Shown here one piece after another: positions 1-8,078 of a DNA stretch of 64,000 nucleotides (the first letter of the stretch is position 1; every line of letters begins with the position of its first letter). The notes beneath the pieces are model-generated. The model was not told where the DNA came from and did no database searches. It worked only from the letters and a program-made list of their open reading frames with translations. The stretch comes from JBFJKD01 sp041600415 (lineage in GTDB: Bacteria > Pseudomonadota > Gammaproteobacteria > Pseudomonadales > Porticoccaceae). Position numbers and translations under genes: made by a program. The stretch covers positions 124,001 to 188,000 of the forward strand of contig JBFIKF010000004.1 of NCBI GenBank assembly GCA_041600415.1, read 5' to 3'.

Positions 1-743
1 CGACCAACCAATGCCGTCATGGCCGTTGAACCGATCAGGGTGGCGTTACGGGGAACCGTATAAACGGGATTGACGGTGCTGAGTTCCTGAGCTATTGCCT
101 GTTTGAGTTTTGGGGTCTTCTCACTGGCCGAAGTCAACGCACCTCCGGTGGACTGGCCTGCCCTTTGCAGCAGGCTGTTTCCATTGGCTACTAACTCAGC
201 ATCATCGACAACATCCAACGGTTCGACCCAGATCAGGCTGTCAGTCGTTGCAGCACCTTCTCCGACGTCATCGAGGCCCAAACCCACCGGGATATCGTTA
301 CCGCTTTGGGAGGGATAACGCTGGGAAAGAGACTGGGACAGCGCATCCACACGTGCCGTCAGTGAAGAAAGCACACCGGCATCAATCCGATCGCGTGACT
401 CCCGGTCCTTTTCATGAGAGAGCAGCTCACGCTTGACCCGGGTTGTGACGTTTTCCTCGATCTGGTGACGATTAGCCAGCAGTTCACGGTTCTCTTTACG
501 CAGCTGATCATTGTCCTTGCGTAGAGCCTGTACTTCCGTGGTCATGGACGCGACATTGGCCGTCAGCGTCTTGATGGTATCGGCAGGACTATCCGCATCC
601 GGCGCGGGTGCCTGGGGTACGCTCTCCAGAACAAGTGCATCTTCAGGTTCCTGCGAACAGGATTTCAGGGTGACGAATACCAGCATCAGCACGACAGCGC
701 CAGCAAGCAGGGGTAAGAGTCGGTTGGAGGTTGCAATCGCCAT
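1..743 (-). CDS. ICE transfer protein, TIGR03752 family (TraB/VirB10-like), 5' part
   Basis: Open reading frame from the ATG at 743 running off base 1, so only the N-terminal 247 residues are present. It starts with a membrane anchor (Met-Ala-Ile-Ala, then about 20 hydrophobic residues ending near Cys29), followed by an Ala/Pro/Asp linker and a long coiled coil rich in Glu, Gln, Leu and Arg (about residues 45-120). The last visible residues (ATLIGSTAMTALVGR) match the start of the conserved periplasmic domain of this VirB10/TraB-like family. The product should span the envelope as part of the conjugation channel. It follows the TIGR03749 gene by 8 bases in the same operon. Confidence 0.85.
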   Translation of the reverse strand, partial: MAIATSNRLLPLLAGAVVLMLVFVTLKSCSQEPEDALVLESVPQAPAPDADSPADTIKTLTANVASMTTEVQALRKDNDQLRKENRELLANRHQIEENVTTRVKRELLSHEKDRESRDRIDAGVLSSLTARVDALSQSLSQRYPSQSGNDIPVGLGLDDVGEGAATTDSLIWVEPLDVVDDAELVANGNSLLQRAGQSTGGALTSASEKTPKLKQAIAQELSTVNPVYTVPRNATLIGSTAMTALVG

Positions 744-751
744 GGTAAGCC

Positions 752-1549
752 CTAGTGCGAAACGCTGAACGGCCGGGCGGAGATCAGATAGACAGCGGTG
801 GTATCAGCCTCATCGCCTTTGGGAAACAGACGGTGGTGCTGAAAGGTTGCCGTCAGCCAGGTGCCGCGAAGGTTGCGTGGGTCCAGTGTTAGCGCCTGTT
901 CGGTACGGTTGGTGAACTTGACCGCCGTGACATAGAGGCCCTTGGCGCGCCATGCCACCAGCGGGACCCCTTCAACGCTGCCACCATGGTACAGATCGAC
1001 GGGGTCACGACTGACCGGAACCCGAACAATACCGGGTTGGTCTTTAACCAGGCGAGCCGGGGCATAGAGCTGCTGGGCAGCGAAGCGGGTCAGCTGAATA
1101 AAATCGGGTCGCTCCTGTTCCGGCTCATGCCCGCCAGTTGCCTGACCATATTCACTGCCTTGTTCACCCGTCACATAGATTTGAATCGGATGGCCCGGCC
1201 CACCCTCTTCAGTGGCTGTGACATCGAACAGGTAGATACGCCCACTATCGAGTTCACGCACCATGAGCCGGTTGGACCCGAAGGACGTATGCGCCAACAA
1301 GTAGACCATCCCATTGACACTCTGCGTACGCAGCACACCCTGAACCGAGGCCGGCACACCCACTTTTACTGTGGCGGGAAATTCAATCCGCTGTTCGTGA
1401 CCAACCACGAGTTCCAATCGGATCGGCGCTTTCTTCCACTCGATCCGCTCCAGCGCTTCAGTCTCGGCATGCGCGAGAGACTGCATCAGAAGCAGTGTCA
1501 CGACCAGCAAGGTAGCCATTACGGAATAGTTCGATGTTTTTTGTCGCAT
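752..1549 (-). CDS. ICE transfer protein, TIGR03749 family (TraK-like)
   Basis: 265 residues with a cleavable signal peptide (basic start, hydrophobic stretch, Ala-His-Ala near residue 28). The remainder is a beta-rich secreted protein with the family pattern around ELVVGHEQRIEFPA and the later segment RNLRGTWLTATF. By family it is a periplasmic or outer-membrane partner of the mating channel, comparable to TraK/VirB9. The start is supported by AGGAGC seven bases upstream of the ATG. It lies between TIGR03746 and TIGR03752 genes, the normal position in GI-type transfer operons. Confidence 0.88.
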   Translation of the reverse strand: MRQKTSNYSVMATLLVVTLLLMQSLAHAETEALERIEWKKAPIRLELVVGHEQRIEFPATVKVGVPASVQGVLRTQSVNGMVYLLAHTSFGSNRLMVRELDSGRIYLFDVTATEEGGPGHPIQIYVTGEQGSEYGQATGGHEPEQERPDFIQLTRFAAQQLYAPARLVKDQPGIVRVPVSRDPVDLYHGGSVEGVPLVAWRAKGLYVTAVKFTNRTEQALTLDPRNLRGTWLTATFQHHRLFPKGDEADTTAVYLISARPFSVSH

Positions 1550-1561
1550 GGGTTGCTCCTG

Positions 1562-2215
1562 CTACTGTTCTTGCCCGGCATCTACACCGAGTTCCGATTC
1601 TTCCAGCCGGCGTGGCCCGTCACTCGCAAAGCCGTCCAGCGCAAGCCCCCAGGGATTGGCTTCCGGATCGACCGCGAGACTGACCACCCGCAAGGGATAG
1701 CGAATGGCCGTTTTCTTCACAGTCATGCCTTTCACTGACTCGAACAGATCGAGGTCCAGCCAGACTACCCAAACGCCGGGCGCGAGCACATCGACTCGAC
1801 GTTCCTCGTAGCCATGTCCGGCAATCTCATGCACACCTCGCACCCGGTAGGCCAACTCACCCTTGCGGCCTTTCTGTTGCAGATCGGCCATGAGTTCCGT
1901 CCGGTATCGCGGCGTCACATACGGAGAGATGCGGAAGATGGCCTTGCCATAGTCCTTGGCTCCATCGTCGGGCCAGCGGTTAAGCTGCTGGAAGATGTAA
2001 AAGGCAAAGGCATACACATTGGCCGCCGGCACTTCGTCGACCGAAAGCGTCGCCCCGGAGCGCAGATCGGGAGGGACATGCACCGTCAACTGCTTCGGCG
2101 CCTGACTCCAGCCAAACCAGAGAACCAGGATCACGACGAACTGGAGGCCTATCACCACCCACAGTGAGCGCAAGTGTGCGCGAACGTTATCGATCTCGGT
2201 GCGGTAACGTCGCAT
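1562..2215 (-). CDS. ICE transfer protein, TIGR03746 family
   Basis: 217 residues from the ATG at 2215 (MRRYRTEIDN). A longer frame from 2332 exists but its extra residues would lie wholly inside the preceding gene. One membrane segment near residues 16-35 (LWVVIGLQFVVILVLWFGW) is followed by a periplasmic domain, so the protein is an inner-membrane-anchored component like TraE/VirB8. The C-terminal part contains the family segment RYPLRVVSLAVDPEANPWGL. The start overlaps the end of the TIGR03750 gene by 29 bases, indicating coupling. Confidence 0.85.
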   Translation of the reverse strand: MRRYRTEIDNVRAHLRSLWVVIGLQFVVILVLWFGWSQAPKQLTVHVPPDLRSGATLSVDEVPAANVYAFAFYIFQQLNRWPDDGAKDYGKAIFRISPYVTPRYRTELMADLQQKGRKGELAYRVRGVHEIAGHGYEERRVDVLAPGVWVVWLDLDLFESVKGMTVKKTAIRYPLRVVSLAVDPEANPWGLALDGFASDGPRRLEESELGVDAGQEQ

Positions 2216-2567
2216 ACCGTGTTCTCCCGATATCCCAGGCGCCACTGCGCCGTATGAACGGCGCGCGGCGAAGACCATGGTCCGACAACCAGATGGCAAT
2301 CTGTTGCTGGTAATAGCCATCCGGTCGGCCACGTTTCAGGCGTTGAAACAGTCCCGCCATAACGATGACTGTGCCCACGACACCGACACCGGCCATGCCG
2401 AACCCCATGGTGACCGCGCCCAACAAACCCGCCAGGAGGAGGCTAACGGGTAACCAAATGAGCGCGGCCACACCCACGATGATGCCCAGTTCGGACGACG
2501 AGCAGCCCTTGAAGATCGCCGGCTCTACATTGAGCCGGTCGGCCAGAATGTCGTCTCGATCCGACAT
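2187..2567 (-). CDS. ICE transfer protein, TIGR03750 family
   Basis: 126 residues. The N-terminal DRLNVEPAIFKGCSSSELG motif and two adjacent hydrophobic helices (about residues 28-70) are characteristic of this TraL/VirB3-like family, which sits in the inner membrane at the base of the conjugation apparatus. It starts three bases after the stop of the TIGR03745 gene and overlaps the following TIGR03746 gene. Confidence 0.88.
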   Translation of the reverse strand: MSDRDDILADRLNVEPAIFKGCSSSELGIIVGVAALIWLPVSLLLAGLLGAVTMGFGMAGVGVVGTVIVMAGLFQRLKRGRPDGYYQQQIAIWLSDHGLRRAPFIRRSGAWDIGRTRYATLPHRDR

Positions 2568-2570
2568 CGG

Positions 2571-2921
2571 TTAGATGACGCCCGCGGCTTCGGTGAGCAG
2601 GTAGCTTGCAAAGATCAGTACAATCGCACCGACGATGCCGAGCACGCCCACTTCGGCCCATTCGGCCTTGCCCTGGCGAGCCTCGTTGAACTTGGCGAAG
2701 CCGAGATAGGCAATCCACAGGAAGCCCAGCACAGCAATCGCCAGTCCCAGAACCAAACCACCATCCTTGATGTAACCCGAAATGAGCCCAATCCAGTCAC
2801 CGGCTGCGGGCGCGGTACTGGGTGCCACCGGGGTCGGCAACGCCGCCAATACCGACTGGCTTGCCGTAACTGCGAGCAACCCAGCTGCGGTTACCACCTT
2901 TTTTACTGCTTTCTTCATCAT
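2571..2921 (-). CDS. ICE transfer protein, TIGR03745 family (pilin-like)
   Basis: 116 residues from the ATG at 2921, chosen because GGAGAG precedes it and because a signal peptide follows at once (two Met, Lys-rich start, cleavage near ASQSVLA-A). The mature part has two hydrophobic helices separated by a short polar loop (FAKFNEARQGKAEW), the layout of TraA/VirB2-type pilins. The family is found at this position in GI-type transfer operons. Longer frames starting near 3167 run through the previous gene and are rejected. Confidence 0.87.
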   Translation of the reverse strand: MMKKAVKKVVTAAGLLAVTASQSVLAALPTPVAPSTAPAAGDWIGLISGYIKDGGLVLGLAIAVLGFLWIAYLGFAKFNEARQGKAEWAEVGVLGIVGAIVLIFASYLLTEAAGVI

Positions 2922-3006
2922 TACTTTCTCTCCGAGGTAACGGGGTTGCCCCCTGTTATGAATACCGGGGAACTCCCCGAACCCCTGCGACAATGGCCAA
3001 CGGCCG

Positions 3007-3237
3007 CTACCGCAGATAAAAACCCAACACCATGAGCACGATGCTGGCGCGCAACGTCGACCAGACCACATCGAACAAAACGACCTGCCCGTTCTGCCAG
3101 GCGCGGAAGGTACCCAGCGAGACCCAAATAACCCAGACGAAGGCCAGCACCAGCACGACCGATGCAATGCCGGTCAGCAGGGTTGCCGGAGTAAAACCGG
3201 AACCTGCTTGAAACGCCGTGTTCTGTGCTGCCGTCAT
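3007..3237 (-). CDS. ICE transfer protein, TIGR03758 family
   Basis: 76 residues with two predicted membrane helices (about 20-42 and 53-73) and the motif FRAWQNGQV between them. This small inner-membrane protein is a fixed member of GI-type transfer operons between RAQPRD and TIGR03745; its exact role is unknown. It starts ten bases after the RAQPRD stop. Confidence 0.85.
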   Translation of the reverse strand: MTAAQNTAFQAGSGFTPATLLTGIASVVLVLAFVWVIWVSLGTFRAWQNGQVVLFDVVWSTLRASIVLMVLGFYLR

Positions 3238-3246
3238 GACCGGACA

Positions 3247-3549
3247 TCACCGACGGTAATCACCGCGCAGGGGCGGGAAAGTCCGGGGCTCCGAACGTGG
3301 TGCATCGACGTGCTCCTGGATCCCGAGTCGAATCCGATCAAGATCCTGGCGCAGCCACTCATACTGGAAACGAACACGGGCATCCGGATTGGCTTGAGAA
3401 GCCGCTTCCGTGATCAGCGGGTCCATGGCCTGGAGTTCGTGGATGATCCGGGCGAGTGCCGCCCGCTCACCGTCTGCGTCAGCAATGGCAAACTGAACCG
3501 GCAATACAGCCGCCAACAGTCCTGAGACCAGCAGCTTGGTAATTTGCAT
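3247..3549 (-). CDS. ICE protein of the RAQPRD family
   Basis: 100 residues from the ATG at 3549, preceded by GGGGAGGAC; the upstream ATG at 3582 adds eleven residues with no better ribosome site. A signal peptide covers the first about 23 residues (cleavage near AIA-DA). The helical mature part ends with the family signature region RFQYEWLRQDLDRIRLGIQEH. RAQPRD proteins are small exported proteins next to the pilin-like genes in GI-type ICEs; their function is unknown. This is the first transfer gene after the cargo insertion, so its promoter must lie in the non-coding stretch upstream. Confidence 0.83.
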   Translation of the reverse strand: MQITKLLVSGLLAAVLPVQFAIADADGERAALARIIHELQAMDPLITEAASQANPDARVRFQYEWLRQDLDRIRLGIQEHVDAPRSEPRTFPPLRGDYRR

Positions 3550-4019
3550 GGATGTCCTCCCCGTGTCGCGCATGACGCGCATGGTGGGGGATTCGGGGAT
3601 GACTAGATATGGAAAATCAATTCAAGAAAGCGTGGAGTTTTCTATCGCAATGAGCTTGCCGTCATTGAGACAAAGGAGATCCCGCTTGCTGCGGTATAGG
3701 GCGACAACTACTTGAAAAATAGTACGCCGTGAATGACCACATCGAAAGCAGTCAATAACATTCGGATGAGACCGAATGCAAAGAAGAAGTGTCAAACGTC
3801 ATGCTTCCGCGATGCAGCAGCTCGAACTCGTAGGCATCGCCATGACCAAGCGGAAACCCAATATGCCGACATGTCGCTCGTGATAGCCCTTGTGGAAGAG
3901 TAATATGACAAAGTCTATATTTAAAGTAATGTGGGTTACTGAGGCGCCGAACCATATAGATTGCACTGGTATAGGACAACTTTAAGGGAAACTATATCCG
4001 CGTCGATCGCAAATTCCTG
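3550..4019. other. Non-coding junction between cargo and transfer genes
   Basis: No convincing gene. It is more AT-rich than the flanking transfer genes, as is the cargo. A 75-codon minus frame at 3752-3979 has no ribosome site and no recognisable protein; it may be a relic. The promoter for the RAQPRD-to-TIGR03752 operon is expected here. I found no inverted repeats or insertion-sequence ends marking the cargo edge. Confidence 0.5.
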
Positions 4020-5552
4020 TCACCCTAGGTGTACAGTGTGATGCAGCGCAGCGAGGCCAAGAAAGAGCTTATCGTGTTCGTCTTTGGCTAGCCAGCGCGA
4101 AATTCCGGCGAAATACTTCGCCTCCTCGCTTGACGGATCACTGAGACGCAGGACGAGTGCGGCCACGTTCTCTGCCGCAGTGGGCCTATCGCTAGAGGGT
4201 AATACCAGTAGTGACTGGGCGACGCTGTTCATCCACGACGCCAACTCACTGCAACCCGGCGCGGCGACACCTGAAACGTAAGCATTCTTGATAACGTGCT
4301 CGGGCCGCAGTAAGTGAAGGTATGGCCGACCGAAATTCAGTAATACGTTTGCCGTTGACTGGCCTTCGATCACCGGTGGAAGCGGGGCACTTCTGAGTAA
4401 CCGCTCGAAAACAGACGGCGCCAACGGGCCAAGTTGCATCATAACGGCCTGCGCAGGTTCGGTTCGGTTGCGAGGATGGCAGCAATTCGATCGCGCCATT
4501 TGTGGGGGCATAAAATCAAAGCGTGCCGGCCTCGGAATTGCATCGAGCATTACATCGAGCGCGGTTGACAGGCCAGGGTTGTCCAGATTCGCTCTTGGTT
4601 CGGCCGAGGTTGGCACCTTGGAAACATTGCTTGTCAAAGCGGCTAAAAGCGTCGACTGACTCAATTCTTCAACTATCGGGCAGAGTGACAATAGGGCGAT
4701 AGGCCGACCAAGTTGAGCACTCAGAAGAAGCGCTACGCCGGCCAGATTGAAAGCAACAATGTGCGAGAGAGAGCGGAAATGGTGGAGCCCGTAAATCGGC
4801 CAGATCACGTATCCCAACTGCTCAAGGTTTTTAATCACATCGGCGCCGGGTGCATTGGCCATTGGTGCGGGTTTCAGCACCGTATTGGAGCGTTTAAGGG
4901 GAAGCTCCCGCAGAGGTGGCCATGCATCTACTAGATAGAGCATGCGGCCGTCTGCGGTCTCAATCCGCGAGCTTTCGTAATAACGGTCCGATTTCTGTCC
5001 TGCTTCATCGTCCCACAAAAACGGCTGAAGTCGCAAAAACCACTCGACACCGAGTTCAGCGGCATAATTGACTCCCATATCGTCGGCACCGCCGCTAAAA
5101 CCGTACCGGGCGCAGCGCGGCAGGCTTTTACGGTGATTGTACGGTACGAAACGAATTCGTGCGCCGCCGTGATGTGTAAACGTTATTGATTCGAGTGACG
5201 TGCCCACGGTTTGTTGCAGAAGAAACCCGATCTTCTCCGCTGTCTCCCCGAGAAGCGCTCGACCATAGTCGGCGTACAGTACCACCACGTCACCGCGAAA
5301 CAGCGTGATATCCAACAAGCGCCTCAAGAGGTCAAGACTAGCTGCCTGATGACCGAGGTTCTTGGTACCGTCTATGAACACTCGAATTTCGGATTCCCCA
5401 ACGAACAGGCTTTTAACGTCTTCTAGTACACAGGCACTAATAGCCTGGTCATGTGCGCCAGCGGTCAGCGTCTGCGCGAGAGCACCAAACGCCTTAGACG
5501 CGCCGAAGAAGCTGGGATGGGTGGTATGCATCTGCACTTCATCCTCGGTCAT
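4020..5552 (-). CDS. Unrecognised 510-residue protein, last gene of lanthipeptide operon
   Basis: I do not recognise this family. The ATG at 5552 overlaps the TGA of the DMF-amidase-like gene (ATGA), so translation is coupled; a second Met eight codons in (MHTTHPSFF) is an alternative start. The N-terminal third contains an alternating hydrophobic pattern around IRVFIDGTKNLGHQAASLDLL and DVVVLYADYGRALL, suggesting an alpha/beta fold. A hydrophobic stretch later (SHIVAFNLAGVALLLSAQLGRPIALLSL, split by a few polar residues) could be buried or membrane-associated. No signal peptide is evident. The position at the end of the biosynthetic operon allows a role as tailoring enzyme, transporter partner or self-protection factor; the sequence does not decide. 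Confidence 0.75.
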   Translation of the reverse strand: MTEDEVQMHTTHPSFFGASKAFGALAQTLTAGAHDQAISACVLEDVKSLFVGESEIRVFIDGTKNLGHQAASLDLLRRLLDITLFRGDVVVLYADYGRALLGETAEKIGFLLQQTVGTSLESITFTHHGGARIRFVPYNHRKSLPRCARYGFSGGADDMGVNYAAELGVEWFLRLQPFLWDDEAGQKSDRYYESSRIETADGRMLYLVDAWPPLRELPLKRSNTVLKPAPMANAPGADVIKNLEQLGYVIWPIYGLHHFRSLSHIVAFNLAGVALLLSAQLGRPIALLSLCPIVEELSQSTLLAALTSNVSKVPTSAEPRANLDNPGLSTALDVMLDAIPRPARFDFMPPQMARSNCCHPRNRTEPAQAVMMQLGPLAPSVFERLLRSAPLPPVIEGQSTANVLLNFGRPYLHLLRPEHVIKNAYVSGVAAPGCSELASWMNSVAQSLLVLPSSDRPTAAENVAALVLRLSDPSSEEAKYFAGISRWLAKDEHDKLFLGLAALHHTVHLG

Positions 5553-5911
5553 TCCGTCGGGATCCAGAAAGGTTCCTCATCATCAACGAAGTTCTGCAAG
5601 ACATTGGTCGCGATTCGACAGACATCGTTGTCGCAGTCATTGTGAGCAAAAGCTGCGGCAAACCCAATAGAGCCTGCAGAAAACACCGTACCTCCAGCTG
5701 GCGTTTCGAAAAACGTCATGTCAGCGCGCAACTTCGGTTCTGCAGGTGTAGGATAGTTCCCCGTTGCTTCCTCGCTTGCGAGCATGAAGTCTGTCAGTAA
5801 ACTGAAGGAACTCACGCTAGGGGGATTAACACTTACCATGAACCACTGCTTATCGCCTGCAACCACGGGTATGTGCTCTGTGTAGCCATGGATTGTCGGC
5901 GCGTTGCTCAT
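5549..5911 (-). CDS. Miniature N,N-dimethylformamidase beta-subunit-like protein
   Basis: 120 residues. The C-terminal 60 (RADMTFFETPAGGTVFSAGS, then HND.DNDVCRI.TNVL..F) closely resemble the extreme C-terminus of N,N-dimethylformamidase beta-like proteins, which are normally about 700-770 residues. The first 30 residues (HGYTEHIPVVAGDKQWFMVS) resemble the usual N-terminal strand pair of the same family. The protein thus looks like both ends joined after loss of the whole middle, including the catalytic part. It begins 12 bases after the TauD-type gene and overlaps the next gene by four bases, so it is embedded in the operon and probably translated. Enzyme activity is unlikely. The family match is from memory of conserved patterns, so moderately sure. 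Confidence 0.65.
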   Translation of the reverse strand: MSNAPTIHGYTEHIPVVAGDKQWFMVSVNPPSVSSFSLLTDFMLASEEATGNYPTPAEPKLRADMTFFETPAGGTVFSAGSIGFAAAFAHNDCDNDVCRIATNVLQNFVDDEEPFWIPTE

Positions 5912-5923
5912 CTCCCCTCCGCG

Positions 5924-6809
5924 TCAGTAGGCTGGCTTGAACGCCAGAATTGTGACGCCGTGGACGACACGCGGCTCCTGTTCGATGGGATAAGGCATCA
6001 CCTTGTGCATCGTCCAAGCATTGTCCCACATGACGAGATCACCCTGTCGCCAGCGATGCACGTAGAGAAACCGCTCCTGTGTAGCCCACTCCGTAAGCAT
6101 TTCGATCAGCCTTCGCGCCTCCGTCTCGTCCCAACCTAGGATCGCTTCCATGTAGGGTGGACTCAGAAAAATCGAGCGGCGCCCGTCGCTGTGACGGCGT
6201 ACGAGCGGGTGCACAGCGCGTGGAAGACGACCGAGTTCGTCTTCCTCTAGTTCTGGTAAGTCCTGGTACCGCACCAAAAATTCGAAGCTGTGGCGCACAC
6301 GCGCTGTTTTGATGCGTTTCTGCTGTTCTTGCGATAGCACTTCATAGGCGGCATGCAGGTTAGCGAACACCGTCTCGCCACCCTTCTCGGCGATTCGCAC
6401 ACCGCGCAGTACGACTCCCGCCACAGGAGACTCGCGATAGCAGCTATCCGCATGCCAAAGCCAGTTGAGCTTGAGAAGGCGCGTCAGCGGATGGCCGGGG
6501 GGGGAGAAGCCGCCCATCTTCGTCGGTGTTGGCGGCACGGAAGACCTCTGCCGGTCGATGACCAGCCTGTACCGGTGGACCAAACCGCTCCAGCAAACCG
6601 AATCGCCGGGCGAAACGTACCTGTGCATCGTCGTCGATAGTTTGGCCACGGAACAGCAGAACACCGTACTTCTCCCACGCAGCCTTTAGAGCGTGTACAA
6701 GCACAGGCGGTATATCCGACCTCAGATCGACACCGCGGATCTCGGCCCCCAGCGATGGCGCAAGAGGAACGACGTCAAAGTACAGGTTGGCATTGGATCC
6801 GTGGGACAC
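5924..6809 (-). pseudogene. TauD/TfdA-type Fe(II)/2-oxoglutarate dioxygenase, frameshifted at a G8 tract
   Basis: Translation from the ATG at 6809 gives a normal TauD start (PLAPSLGAEIRGVDL, then KYGVLLFRGQ) to about residue 102, then leaves frame at eight Gs (6497-6504 on the plus strand). The rest of the enzyme continues in another frame down to 5924, with the HxD metal motif in WLWHADSCY, the distal His in MWDNAWTMHK and the 2-oxoglutarate Arg in PRVVHGVTI. Seven instead of eight Gs would restore one frame of about 294 residues (LLPPGHPLTRLL). So this is a fresh single-base inactivation, a length-variable tract, or a sequencing error. The enzyme would oxidise a peptide residue or small building block of the pathway. 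Confidence 0.85.
6497..6504. repeat. G8 homopolymer at the dioxygenase frameshift
   Basis: Eight consecutive G on the plus strand inside the TauD-type gene. Removing one base joins the two halves of the dioxygenase in frame. A tract this long can change length by replication slippage, so it could act as an on/off switch; it is equally a typical place for a base-calling error. Confidence 0.8.
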
Positions 6810-6820
6810 AGAAGATCTCC

Positions 6821-7663
6821 TCAGACCAACCTATGAAATGCAGGATGCCGAAACAGCGTGCCCGGCTCTGCGAAAGCGAGTTGCTCGATCGGATCGGAAC
6901 TCTCGGCACGCTTGAGGCGATCGATTTCCGCTACGCCGGTCTCCGGGCGTGCTGCGCAATAAGCATGGTCGCCGAAAAAACGCAACGACATTGTGCGCCG
7001 TCGACCACCCGAGCGAGTAGCAGCGCCGCCATGCAGGATGCAAGGGTGGAACACGACAATGTCCCCGGGAGCGATAGCCCAAGACACTATGTCGAACGCG
7101 TCACGATTACTCTCAACATCCGGCAACGGTGGCCAAAGCCCAGGCTCAAACATGGCGGCTGAAGCGTCCTCAGCGTCGAAGGCAGTCGGGTTGAAGAGCT
7201 GGCCGACATGCGATTTCCGCACGAACTCGAGCGAGTCTTCTTTCGCAACTGGGTCGAGATTGAGCCACAGGGTCGCAATATGATCGCCAGTCATGGGTAC
7301 ATAGGCGAGATCCTGGTGCCAAGGCGTTGGTCGTTTCTCGTCGCCCTCCTTGAGCCAGATCTGCTCATAAAGCAGCCACAGTGCCTTACTTCCCATGATG
7401 TCGGCTACAAGCTGTGCAAGACCTGTTTCACAGAGCAACGGTCGATAGATGGAAAATGCATCCGGGTTGGCATGATCCTGGTAAAAAGCACCTGGTGCCC
7501 CTGCGAGCACTTCGCGAGCACCCGGGCCTGGATTAGCTAACGACCAGTGATAGGCATCCTTGGCAAGCGCGAGCGCCTTCTCATCAAGTGCGAAGTGCAC
7601 ACATAATACGCCGTCGTTCTTAAAGGCAGCTTGTAGATATTGCAATTTACGAACTGCTTTCAA
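6821..7663 (-). CDS. Phytanoyl-CoA dioxygenase (PhyH)-family oxygenase
   Basis: Fe(II)/2-oxoglutarate-dependent oxygenase of the PhyH family, about 280 residues. Metal ligands are visible as HQD in TPWHQDLAY (about residue 116) and the distal His in CILHGGAA, followed by the 2-oxoglutarate-binding Arg in RRRTMSLRFF. I prefer the TTG start at 7663 because its TTGA overlaps the TGA of the preceding gene and GGTGGGCGG lies just upstream. An ATG at 7702 would add 13 residues and a 43-base overlap. It sits inside the lanthipeptide operon, so hydroxylation of the peptide or a precursor residue is the likely role (inference). Confidence 0.85.
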   Translation of the reverse strand: MKAVRKLQYLQAAFKNDGVLCVHFALDEKALALAKDAYHWSLANPGPGAREVLAGAPGAFYQDHANPDAFSIYRPLLCETGLAQLVADIMGSKALWLLYEQIWLKEGDEKRPTPWHQDLAYVPMTGDHIATLWLNLDPVAKEDSLEFVRKSHVGQLFNPTAFDAEDASAAMFEPGLWPPLPDVESNRDAFDIVSWAIAPGDIVVFHPCILHGGAATRSGGRRRTMSLRFFGDHAYCAARPETGVAEIDRLKRAESSDPIEQLAFAEPGTLFRHPAFHRLV

Positions 7664-8058
7664 TCCGCCCACCGTTCTTTGTAGTCCACAATAGCCAGCC
7701 ACTCTTCGTCATTGCCACGGTCTTTCTCAAGTTTTTCTTGCACCTGCTCCAGGCTTTCTCCCTGAACGTCCCGTGTCCAAACCTGCCGACCGTCTTCAAT
7801 GACTGCCCAAGAGCTCAGTTCGCCTTCCGTATGGTTTTCACAAGCAGTCTTGTCGACGACCGCCCCTTTTTTTGGTGCGGTCGGTATTGGCGAGTCGCTC
7901 TCAACTACTTGAACCCATTCGCGTACGAAATTTGAGTTCCATTTGCCATTTGGGGCCAATTTGGCTTGTTTGATCGCTTCGGCTTCATTATGTGCATCAA
8001 CCAAAATGTAGATTTGGTACCAAAAATGCTTTTCTACTCGATAGATGTTATCATCCAT
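7660..8058 (-). CDS. Unrecognised 132-residue protein in lanthipeptide operon
   Basis: No family recognised. The protein is soluble and acidic in its second half (EGELSSWAVIEDGRQVW, EKLEKDRGNDEEW), with a regular first part (YQIYILVDAHNEAEAIKQAK) suggesting a small alpha/beta domain. No signal peptide, membrane helix or cysteine motif is present; there is a single Cys in TACENH. The start at 8058 has AGGAGA upstream. It lies 20 bases after the synthetase gene and overlaps the PhyH gene start, so it belongs to the operon. Possible roles are immunity, a second substrate peptide or an accessory binding protein; none is shown by the sequence. Confidence 0.75.
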   Translation of the reverse strand: MDDNIYRVEKHFWYQIYILVDAHNEAEAIKQAKLAPNGKWNSNFVREWVQVVESDSPIPTAPKKGAVVDKTACENHTEGELSSWAVIEDGRQVWTRDVQGESLEQVQEKLEKDRGNDEEWLAIVDYKERWAD

Positions 8059-8078
8059 TATTTACTATCTCCTTCTCA

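Noticed and set aside
3752..3979. 75-codon minus-strand ORF upstream of RAQPRD
   Set aside because: No ribosome site, no recognisable protein features and location in a relic-like AT-rich spacer.
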